Shown: piece after piece, positions 25,253-34,961 of the stretch
Layout: each line of letters starts with the position of its first letter
How positions within the stretch are numbered: position 1 is the stretch's first letter
NCBI GenBank assembly: GCA_008360975.2
Contig: CM039183.1
Location: 37,997,850 to 38,061,849 of the forward strand
DNA length: 64,000 nucleotides
Source of the DNA: Lichenostomus cassidix
Lineage: Eukaryota; Chordata; Aves; Passeriformes; Meliphagidae
Reading direction: 5' to 3'
Translations under genes and position numbers: made by a program
The notes under the pieces: model-generated
The model's database searches: none
What the model was told of the DNA's origin: nothing
What the model saw: only the letters and a program-made list of their open reading frames with translations

Positions 25253-27439
25253 TCAAAGACACATAGCCAGCTTTTACTTCACTTTTTTTCACTACATTCA
25301 GCTACCTCTAGGATGTTTTGCTATTTACATTTTTTCACTTATAATGTGTTCTGAGGCTTTACAGAACATTCACATAATATTTGCACGTGTTTCTATAAAA
25401 ACATGAGGGTGTCCAAGAAATTGTTTGGGGGGTTTTTTCTGATTTCTTTTTAAAGAATGGGACAGAAAGCCTCATGGAAATTTTTGATTCCAAGAAGTCT
25501 TCAGAAAAGTCAGGTAATCAAAAATCTTGAAAAAATCTCTGCAGCAGGTAAAATATTCCTGCTGAGAAATCTAAAGGCAGCCTGTGTTTCATCCCTATGA
25601 TTACATCTATACTGCTTTTCAGAAGAACAGGCTAAAACTTCCACCCCAAAATTGCTGGGAAATTCGTTTGCAAATTGATTTGAAAAGTTCAATGAAAACA
25701 AAAATAGAATAACAGGCTTCCATGCATTTATTCTCCCTGCACTTTCCTACCCTTTCAATTTTCAGAGTGAAAGAGAAAATTCTTAGTTATTAAAGAATTT
25801 GTTATTGCTAAGGAAGGAACACTTACTACTGAAACACAGCATCAGAACCAGGCAACTACATAAACACTTACCAGAAATCCTTGTACTTTAACTACCTTAC
25901 CCTGCATTTAGGGAACAAAAGATTTAAGAAGCTATTCTGTTTGTTTGCTATCCATTAGAGAATAAATACAGCTTTCTCATAATATTGGTCATTTGCTAAA
26001 TGTCCCCGTGAAGCACAAAAGCCTGCTGTCCAGTTTGCATGCCCAGTGGAATGAGGCACAAGCTACTGTTTTGCAGCACTCTGATTTCAAAGCCTTCTTA
26101 GAAATCTAAATTTCTTTGTGCTTTTTATCTACATAAGCTTTATTTGCTTTATCCTTTCAGAGGCCATCTAAAGGCACTGTTTCATCTTAAAGCAGCTTGT
26201 GCGTCTGTATTTCTTCATATGATAATATACCCATATTTTTCTCATATATACCCATATATCTCCCTCTATGCTTATTTGACTTAGTGGTCAAGCAGCTTGC
26301 TGAACTGTTTTTGATGTGTAATATTCAGCCCTAATTTCTCGTTTATTGCATTTCTATCCAAATTTCTCTCTGATGCATTGTAAGCTGGTCTGGTTACTTT
26401 ACATATCTGAACTTCAGCTGCACAGCCCCACTAACCTGCTCTCTCACTTGCTCTCAATTTGTGTCTAAAGCCACTGCAGAAGCACAGTCTGTATTGCTAT
26501 TGCAGCATGCTCATGCTGCTTCTTTTGGACTGCTATGCAGTAATACTTCAGTCAGCTGGTTGTTAAAACAGGTTGTGCTTCACAGCATGGACTATGTCTC
26601 ACCTGCTTCCTGCATTATTGTTTTACTTGGTACCAGCATATATTTTTTTCTATTTCTCCATTTCTGCTTTTTTTTTTTTTTAAACGTGAATGTTAGTAGT
26701 GATGGAAGTGTTGGATTGGCAGTTCTGAGAGAGCTAAAGCAATAACCAACTGCCATTTTCCTTCTACTGCTCCTTTCCAACACCTTGTGGTTCCCAGCTT
26801 CACTGGGGGGAGAATGATGTAACTGCAGCTCCAACTGCATCTCTCACCCCTGCCATGTCTGAGATGGACCAAGAGGACTCAAGAGGCCACAATACTTTTC
26901 TTGTTGAGGAAGGGCTCATCAAAACTGAATTAAGCAAGAAACACCTTGGCTACAAACTGCCAAAGCACCTTGGCGTGACAGCAGCGCTCAGTGGCAGCTT
27001 GCTAGGCCAGATTTAGAAAATTAAGCCATCTGTCATTGGTGAAGCAGAAGTCAGAGATCAGCCCCTATGTTCCCTCACTGGCTCAAAAGCTGTGCACCCT
27101 TCTCTTCATAGTGCCACTTTGCTCACAGGAAAAAGAAAACCAAAGCTCTTCTCTCTCTCTCCCCTGCTTCATTAAAAATTGTCTTCTCTACTCCAGGAAG
27201 CGACTTCAGCAAGTGGAGGGATTCACGCAGTGGCAAAAACCTTGCTAAACATCTGGCCCCAACTATATTGGGTCCCTGCAGATCTCCTCTTAAGACACGG
27301 GAAGTTGCTCACTGGCATTTTTACATTACAAGGTGCTATCATCTGAAGCTTTTTGCTTAGCTGATTGTAACACCTTTACTGCCCTACCCCCACACTCTTT
27401 TGAACACAGGACTAGCCCCCCAAAAGCCCCTTTCCAAAC
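25253..27439. other. Non-coding DNA upstream of the CpG island
   Basis: No gene was recognised. A 14-base T run lies at 26668-26681 and a 12-base exact direct repeat (ATATACCCATAT, period 21) at 26225-26236 and 26246-26257. GC content rises gradually from about 26.8 kb towards the CpG island. Confidence 0.6.
26668..26681 (+). repeat. Poly(T) tract, 14 bases
   Basis: An uninterrupted run of 14 T, equal to poly(A) on the minus strand. It could be an old retroposon tail, but no element is recognised next to it. Confidence 0.85.
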
Positions 27440-27735
27440 AAGAGTATCATCTGTTCCCCCAGAGGCCGCACGCAATTGCGGATCCATAGCAGGACGACAA
27501 AGGTGGTTTCGGTTTACGTCTAAGCCTGCACTCCAAGATTCAATCAGAGGTAGCTGGTGGCACTTGAACCGCATCTCTGGAAACCTGCCCACTTTGGTGG
27601 CAACCTGAGACAGGGCAAGGACGCCTACGTGGGTTTGCCAATCGATGCTCGCTCTGCGAGCAGCTACGAGGCGGGCAGCTCGGGGAGGAGAGGCGGCGAG
27701 AGCAGAGGAACCTCACACAAACAAAAGGTGCGCGC

Positions 27736-27743
27736 TGACGTGA
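27736..27743. promoter_or_regulatory. CRE-like motif TGACGTGA
   Basis: One base from the palindromic CREB/ATF site TGACGTCA and containing the TGACG half-site. It lies in the upstream part of the CpG island, where such sites often act near promoters. Binding is inferred only from the motif. Confidence 0.45.
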
Positions 27744-27779
27744 ATCTCCGCTAACGAAGCCTGCACAGAGCCCGTGCTC

Positions 27780-27786
27780 TGAGTCA
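27780..27786. promoter_or_regulatory. AP-1 consensus TGAGTCA
   Basis: An exact match to the Fos/Jun consensus TGA(G/C)TCA, 37 bases downstream of the CRE-like motif and 33 bases upstream of the first TGAATCA copy. A seven-base match can occur by chance. The clustering is what makes it notable. Confidence 0.45.
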
Positions 27787-27809
27787 CCCGGCGCAGCGGC
27801 GAGCCGAGA

Positions 27810-27855
27810 GAAAGCTCATGAATCAAAGGGCCCTGCAGAAAGCTCATGAATCAAA
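27810..27855 (+). repeat. Two direct copies, 18 bases, period 28
   Basis: GAAAGCTCATGAATCAAA occurs exactly at 27810-27827 and again at 27838-27855. The bases that follow each copy (GGGCCCTGC and CCACCCTGC) are also similar, so the duplicated unit is about 28 bases. Each copy carries TGAATCA, one base from an AP-1 site. It is most simply a small tandem duplication within the CpG island. Confidence 0.9.
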
Positions 27856-28149
27856 CCACCCTGCCGTAACGAGGGGAAGCAGTGCGGACAGGGGGAGGGG
27901 AGGAGAGCAGGACAGGGCTTGCGTCAGACCCGCAGCCGCTGCCTCCGCGCTGCCCCTGCCTCTGCCGGCCGGGCACGGGGACCCGGCGGCGTCCTCAGCT
28001 GGCCCCGAAGCCCTGTCCGGAGGCCTTGCCAAACCAAACCGTGCCGGGGCAGCACACGGGGCGCGACAGGGTCTCGGCAGAGCACAGCCCCGCCGTGTAC
28101 ACAGGCAGCCCGCAGAAGAGCACCGCTCTTACACAGGGCAGCCTCTGCC

Positions 28150-28161
28150 GGGCGGGGCGGG
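28150..28161. promoter_or_regulatory. Overlapping GC boxes (Sp/KLF type)
   Basis: GGGCGGGGCGGG contains two overlapping matches to the GC box bound by Sp1-family zinc-finger factors. Sites like this are typical of TATA-less CpG-island promoters and fit the promoter interpretation of this region. Confidence 0.55.
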
Positions 28162-28215
28162 CAGCGGCGAAAGGAAGCGCCTGCGGATACCTGTGACTGC
28201 GGGGGAAAGACTCTT

Positions 28216-31200
28216 TCAGCGTTTTGTTCAATTAGGTGCCCATGGGCACGATGGATCACAGCACGAGCAACCAGCTATGTAGAGCAGGCCCTAAAGATAA
28301 TTTTTGCAGCTTCTTGAATGCGCAAAACAGCAAGTGGCACGAGTAGATACACCTTAACCCATTTACCATGGCAGCGGCATGGACAGAGAAGCTCCCTTCC
28401 TTTCCAGTCAGCTGAAAACTCACAGGGGACAGGTGGGCAGCTGCTGAGGAATTTGCAGCAGTTCTTTTGTTCTCACATAATCAAATGTGAGTTTGCATAA
28501 AAAGCATATCAGAGAAGAGAACCCTAGACCATTCCTCCTCCATAATATATATACCAAGCAGCAAACCATACATATCTGACCATAACCAGAGGAGGATTTT
28601 TTCACAGCTCCAACTCTAACCTGCTTTCCTGTTGGCTGAGTTCTCAACTCACAACATGGCTCAATGGCTGGGCCATGAGGGGTTTGATGTGGTAATTGCA
28701 GGTGCTGGAGCAATTACACACATCTTCAGGCACACAAAATCCTGGGTTATTGCAGGGTAGGCCAGGAATGAAAGCCAAGAGCCTGCAACAAATGTTGCAG
28801 TATTTCCAAGCTGGCAAGAGCAAAGGCCTCCTCCATCTCAGAGCCCAAATACTCAAGTGGCTCCTTGAGGGGAAAAAAGAGTTTAAGCTGACAGACGATG
28901 GTTTCAGAGCCCACATGCCCTGCAGAAATGGCAGAGTGTGCAGAGCAAACCTGCTCTCAATAAAGATTGCTCTCAGGCTTTTGGTTTTCCTTTATTTTTT
29001 GGAGAGAGAAAAAAATAGAAAAGGAGGCCATTTTGATGACTGGTACAGAGGGGCTGACTATATAAATGCCATAGTGAAACACATGGTAAGGCCATCAAAA
29101 TCATATGCCTTGGGAGCAGGAGTGACTACTAGCCTCTCCTAACAGAGGGAACAGGAACTCTCTTGTGTGAATGCAGTACTTTGTTTAGTGCTCATCTGAA
29201 AGATGAGTAGGGTTTGAGGTGATAAACAAGTATTAAAACCTTGTGCAGGGGATGTTCACTTGATAGATACTAGTTTACTAGCACTTTCAAGAGAGACAAG
29301 CAAGAAGGAAACAGACTGGCATGAAAAACAATCTCTGCAAGTATTTGAGTATTGTTAAGACAGTGCTGAAGACAGTGTGCATCTGAGATCAAAGGGCTCT
29401 AGTGATTTTAAAGGGTCTCTCTCAGGTGGCAGAGAAGTTAGAGGTGCACAAGGAAAAGAAACAGATGACAGGACCTATAAGACTGCTTAGGTTATCTTCT
29501 AAGAACAACAGAGCCTCAGGAACAGCTATGCACATATACCATTTTTCTTAAAAGGTCTGGTCCCATTACATAATTTCAAGTATTAAAATAAATTATATGT
29601 AGCCATCACTTGAAGCTCAATAAATTCTGCAGACTTCACTCACTTCACTCTGCCTGGTCCTGCATTTTCTAGAAGATGCTTGGTTCTGCTGTTTTGATGT
29701 CAAGTAGATAAACCGCTCAGGGGCATGTGTGGGGGCATTAATTGGGGCTCAGTGGCTCACTAACCACCACTATGCAGCTCTCAAGCAGAACAAACTCATT
29801 TCTGCCCCAGAGATTCCACAGGACAAATGAGTCCTCTTCTCTGTGTCTCTCATTATGCATAAGAGGAAGAATTGCAGGTGTCTGAAATTAGCTGGACCTT
29901 ATGTATCCACAGACTTGATCTGGAGGGTGGATGCATGCGTCTAGGTCAAGACAAATGAACATTAAGGAAATTTTGGCCAGAGGGAAGGGAAAGGCAGATA
30001 GCCTCAAGCCTGACAAAAATTTAATACAAAGAACACAAAATTTACCACAATTGAATTTGATCTGTGCAAGATCAAAACTGTTTCCCACAAGTTTAATTGT
30101 GACAGTTTGCCCAAGTTTTGACACTGAGAGTCAAAGGCAAAGAGTAGTTGAGCTGCACTGACTTAATAAGGAAATTAAGTATTCAGAAAGCATAGGTAGT
30201 GAGTACCATCTTTCTGGGCTTGAAACCATTATCAGCTTGAAGATAATTCTGCAATTCCTCCTACGGCATCACAACTTTTACTTCAGAAATTCTTGCTCTG
30301 TATCTAGTTCTGCACTCAGCTTTGAAACTGAAACGTCTATTCTTAAGGGCTAGAGAGGGCTTGCAGCTTTCACTCAGGCCAGTTCGCAGTCACCAGGTTT
30401 TGCCAGCTTTGGAGTGGAAAAAACTGAGAGAGGAAACCAAAGCAGAATTGCCCAAATACTATTTCAGTATTAAAAGTGTAACTGCAAACCAGGGGGAACA
30501 GGATGATTGGATGAACTGCTGCTGCTAGTTTCTTTTGAGCTTTGAGTTATGGTGTGTTTGTTAATTTCACACGAGCAGTTCATTAATAAACTGGCATCCC
30601 AGCACCACTGCAACAGCAAGGCACCCTGCAGACCACCAGCTACAGCAAAATAACATTTCTCCCCAGCTTTTGTTCTGGTACCACTGCTAGCAGGATTGAA
30701 GTGTTTCCTTTCCTCCCTGTGCAAAGAACAATTAAAAGACACATGGAAAGTGTCTCCCTGGCTGCAACCTGGCTAGGAGGGGCCAGTTTTCTTTTGCCAC
30801 CGATGGCAATGGGCAAGGAGAAGCACCTAGTTGAATTTCACTAGTTGAAGAGGATAGGCAACACACTGTAGTTTTAGCTCAGAACACAGGAGGCTTGCCA
30901 GTACGTTGACTTCATATCACTGGCATTCAAGCAGTTAAACACAACTGCCAACTCTGGAAGATTTCCCACTCCTTGCTGAAGCTTCTCCCCAGTACACTAG
31001 TAACTGGTAAACAGATGGTACAACAGATATGGTGTCAGCTCCCTCCTTGTTGGAAATGCAGCTATCCAACATTTAGTCAACCTGCCTACAGTGAGAAATG
31101 ACTGAATTAGAAGTAAAAACATTCTTCCATTTCCCTTTCACTTTTAACTACTGCACATACACAGTCTGTGCCTTTTGCATCTTTAACAGAGTCCAAAATT

Positions 31201-32207
31201 CATTTTTCTCAAGGGAGTCTCTCTGTAACTTTCCCATCCTGGCTGTTGTGGCAAAAGGCAGTAAAAACTCCCCCTTTTTCAGTCTCCTACAATCAGTCTA
31301 GGATAAACAGTTATTCAGACTGGCAGCATTTTCCTCCTCCATGCTGCATCCAAGGAAGAATACAGACACTGCAAACAGTGTCATGAACTCCAACACTCCC
31401 AAACCAGCAAGACTGCCAGAAGCATCTGGCACTATTTTGAGGAAAAGTTTTCAGTTTGTTTCCAGTTGGGCTTCCTCTGTGCCTTGCTGCCATCTTTGAC
31501 TCCTCTTCAGCCGTTTGTTGCAGCTTCACCAAGCTCTGCTTTTTGATAAACATTTCTTGCACCCTCCACCAACTCCTTTGTTCTCTCCTATGACTCCCAC
31601 ATCACATTTCCCTAACTGTACTCACTTTCATTGGCCTCCCACCACCTTTCTGTCCTCTCCTAACAAGGCTTATTTCTATTCCCTCCAAGTAAGGCTTTAT
31701 TTCATTAGTACCGTGCTTCCCTTGTTGCCTGCTTCCCCCAAAGCTCTGTCCCAAAGCCAAACAAAATTGCATCTTGTTCTGAATTCTGCACTTCTAGCAA
31801 AGCATACATTTTCTTTTGCAAATGCCTTGTATTGAGACATAATTATGATTTGGAACAACTTGCCAAACAAATCTCCTTTCTCTATATGTACCAAGCTCTT
31901 TAAAAGTCACTTGACATGGATAAAAAGCACAAGGTTTTAAACAGGCTCCATTACTTTTGCCAGGAATGGATACAGCAAGGTTTGGGGAAGTTTTATGTGT
32001 GTGCTTTTAGTTCCAGGCTAGTCAGTATATTATGGAAAACAGACCTGCCTCCAGTTACCTAGAGACTGCATAACCAGGGGGTTCAAGTGACACCGTAAAA
32101 CCACTCCACAGGAATACCATTCAATTGCTCAGTTCAGCAAACCTTCTTGCTGGATTTTCCTCCCTTATAAATTGCACTTGCCTATTCATTGTTTCCCATA
32201 TTGCATG
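28216..32207. other. Non-coding DNA downstream of the CpG island
   Basis: About 4 kb with no recognisable exon or repeat. The longest open frame, 28696-29142 plus (148 codons), was inspected and shows no known domain. It overlaps a minus-strand open frame at 28644-28916. If the CpG island drives a gene on the plus strand, this would be first-intron sequence. Confidence 0.55.
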
Positions 32208-32285
32208 AGAAAAGAAAAGAAAAGAAAAGAAAAGAAAAGAAAAGAAAAGAAAAGAAAAGAAAAGAAAAGAAAAGAAAAGAAAAAG
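32208..32285 (+). repeat. (AAAAG)n microsatellite, about 15 units
   Basis: An almost perfect run of the pentamer AAAAG, about 75 bases, with a slight break (GGAG) at the 3' edge. It accounts for the lysine/arginine/glutamate-repeat open frame starting at 32189. Being long and uninterrupted, it is probably variable in length between individuals. Confidence 0.97.
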
Positions 32286-32734
32286 GAGAAAGCTTTATTA
32301 ATTTATGGAGATTTACACCCTTAATAAGTCTGAGATTTAAACACACAGTTCAGTCAGAAAAGTCAAAATTATATTTTTTCTGCTTCCATTCCATTATCTA
32401 TTATTTCCTCATCATAAAGGTATGCTCCCTTTCCTGTGAGCTCTGACATCACGCACATATGCACAATAAGCTTTGTTATTTCCAAAATGCTGCTGCAATG
32501 CCAACTTCAGCAGCTCAGCCTCATAGCCTTCTCCTGTGATACAGCAAAGGATTTATTGCTGCTTTCACATGAGTGAACTGTGCCCCCCCAAGAGTAAAGT
32601 TTTTCTTCTCTGCTTCAGTGCCTAAAGCTTGGCTTCTTTACCAGAGAGGCCAAATGCCTGTAAACACCCTCCCTTCTCAGGGAGCTGCACCTCTGCAAAG
32701 TAAACAGCATTCATGTGGGTGCCTAAATACACGT

Positions 32735-32760
32735 TCAAGTGCCTATCTTTAGGCACTTGA
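32735..32760. repeat. 11-bp perfect hairpin with 4-base loop
   Basis: TCAAGTGCCTA at 32735-32745 is the exact reverse complement of 32750-32760, with loop TCTT. A further direct copy of GTGCCTAA lies just upstream at 32719-32726. The GTGCCTA/TAGGCAC pattern recalls palindromic dispersed repeats I know from reptile and bird genomes, so it may be a relic of one. It is too short for a microRNA precursor. Confidence 0.8.
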
Positions 32761-34439
32761 GTCTGGAAATGCTGGTCTGAGTGAACAAGGCCCTGCTTGT
32801 GGCATGAATCACTCTACAGAGCAAGGTAAGGACAGAGGAGTACCCAATTCTTAATTTAATTCTCTCAACCATCCTGCTGCTTAAATGAGAAACCCAACTG
32901 GGAATCTTAGTTACAGTAATATACTCACCAAACATATTGTATTCATTTATTTGAATTACTTTAGGAATAGAATCATCAGCCAGGAGAACAAAAACAATCC
33001 TGCACAAAATGGATAAAAGCTTCATAGCCTGGTGTGAAAGGAGTCCTTGGAATGCACCACATTTGGATCCAAGGACCCCCGTGGGTTTCCTTAGCCACTG
33101 AGGTGCCAGAGCCCCAGCAGCAGGCAGCTGGCAACACCACATTGCCGAACCTACTCCCTTTCTCAGTTATTCTCAGCTAGCTTCTTTTCTACCTGCATTC
33201 AGGTGACAAAGTATTTGGTCATGAATTACCATCATCATGGATATGTGATTTTTATGCTCTCAGTCTCCATTCTTCTGCTGCACACAGGTCACCTGATGGT
33301 CCACTTCAGCAAAGGGAGGAGTGTGACAGAGCTGACAGTCCACATCTTTTGTAATCTTGTTTTTGGTACGATAAAGCGGACATCTTTTAATCTTCTTCAA
33401 TTCCTTCCCTTCACCCAGCAGAATCAGACTGGGAGAAAATGGTATGTAAACTAGCAGAAACTCTTTGGAAAAGAAACAACTACAGCAGAGGCTGGGCTGC
33501 TCGCAAGCTTAAGCCCCACTGCACAGCCTGGTGACAGCCAGAGCTGGAAGTAAACTTGAAAAGCACCCATCAGACCCGCCTTCAGGTAAGGATGCACCAG
33601 TCATAAAACAGACACATTTGCAAGGGAAAATATAGAGATCTGAAGTTAAGCCTAGTTTGGGAGGGTTTTTTCAGTTTGATCCTGCAGCTTCCCAAGACTG
33701 CCTTTTGGGACAGCAGCTTCCTTCTTCCCTTATATCTGCAAAGGACAACCTCAGCAAAGAGAAGAGAAACATTTAGAAAATATTTGCATAAAACCATTCC
33801 CAGCCAGAACTCTCTGTAGAGTTCAGAAGGACAGGCAATATCATCAGTTTGCCAGGTCTGATGAAGCAACACAACCACTTAGACGTGACTGTGTTTGTTT
33901 GTCTCACTGGTAGCACAACCCTGGATCCTGCTGTCACATGCCTCTGAGCACTTCAGGCCAGGGAATGTCTCTCAAGATTGTTGGTAAATTCTTATCTGTA
34001 TTACAGTTGCAGAGGTGACGCTTGCAGACGTAACCCTGAGCAAATCTGAGCCAGGCGGTAACCCTGGTAATTTGGAGGGGGATGGGAGAACAGCAGCAGC
34101 CAGCTGGGAGCTGATCAAGATGCCTCATGCACAACCTTCTACATTTTGCCTTCTACAGCTGCTAGGGCTCAAGCTAGGATCTGTACTTAGCACGACAGGT
34201 TATGAACACACAGAAGAAAGGTGATTGCTGCCTGAAAATGCTCCTTGAATCCTTGATGTCACAAAAAAGTAATTTGTTTAGCTCCCTTTTCTTGATCTGC
34301 ACTGCTCAGTGCTGCTGCAGTGGGGCCTGATTTGTACTTCGAACTAGCTGACATATTGAATGAAAAAGCACACTTGAAAAACACGCCCTTTTGTGCTCAT
34401 TTCAAAACTTGCTGAGGGGTTGTTGCGGTGGCCTTTATT

Positions 34440-34470
34440 CACACCATACCTAAGGGCCGTGCATGGTGTG
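34440..34470. repeat. 8-bp inverted repeat, 15-base loop
   Basis: CACACCAT at 34440-34447 pairs exactly with ATGGTGTG at 34463-34470. The loop includes GGGCCGTGC. Inverted repeats of this size are common by chance, so no role is claimed. Confidence 0.6.
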
Positions 34471-34949
34471 TTTCACCAATGAGATCCTTCTCTCTGATTA
34501 TTAGGACGCAGTGATATCAGCTGAGCATGCTTGTCACGAACAGGATGCAGAACCATTAGCATAAACATAATCAAAAGACACAAATTTGTCTCACCTCGGG
34601 CTTGCCCCAAGCTACCAAATCAGTTGACTGCTTTCTGCAGCTCGGGTCAGGTGCAATAACTCTTCAGCTGTGGTAACTCAGCGAGACACCTGAACCCAGC
34701 CAATATTCCACTGGCGTGAAATATTTCAGCCCTTTCACAATAAGCACAAAACCCACATGACTGGTCTACATTTACTCCTCTTAACTAGTTTTGCTTTCCC
34801 CTGCCTACATGCTGTTCCTTGACCTCTAAAGATCTGAGAAGTGGAGGACACCATTGGGAAACATGTAAAACTTATCTTAATTTAGTAGTGAAGGCAAAGT
34901 TTACAAAAGTAAAGGAAGAGTACAGCCAAACTTGGCTGCTTTCCTCTCT

Positions 34950-34961
34950 CCCCCCCCCCCC
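34950..34961 (+). repeat. Poly(C) run, 12 bases
   Basis: Twelve consecutive C following a CT-rich stretch. A run of seven G follows at 35012-35018, so the two could in principle pair. The length of such runs is often uncertain in assemblies. Confidence 0.85.

Larger units (their letters stand above)
27440..28215. promoter_or_regulatory. CpG island, candidate promoter / first exon
   Basis: This is the only real CpG island in the window. I count 31 CpG dinucleotides in 27901-28200, in sequence of roughly 70% GC, whereas surrounding DNA has only a few CpGs per kilobase. The GC box pair GGGCGGGGCGGG lies at 28150-28161. Motifs of bZIP type occur at 27736 (TGACGTGA), 27780 (TGAGTCA), 27819 and 27847 (TGAATCA) and 27920 (TGCGTCA). 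There is no convincing TATA box. In vertebrates such islands usually mark promoters and often include untranslated first exons. Open frames inside it (up to 154 codons, 27818-28282 plus) run on both strands in most frames because GC-rich DNA has few stops, and they are rich in Ala, Gly, Arg and Pro. I do not treat them as coding. Direction of transcription cannot be decided from sequence alone. Confidence 0.8.

Noticed and set aside
28181..28195. Minus-strand CAG|GTATCC resembling a splice donor in the CpG island
   Set aside because: Too weak on its own to define an exon. No matching acceptor or transcript evidence is available.
27818..28282. 154-codon open frame, plus strand, the longest in the window
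   Set aside because: It lies inside the CpG island, where stops are rare. Most other frames on both strands are also open there, and the composition is the Ala/Gly/Arg/Pro bias of GC-rich DNA with no domain.
32189..32446. Open frame with a Lys/Arg/Glu repeat
   Set aside because: Entirely explained by the AAAAG microsatellite.
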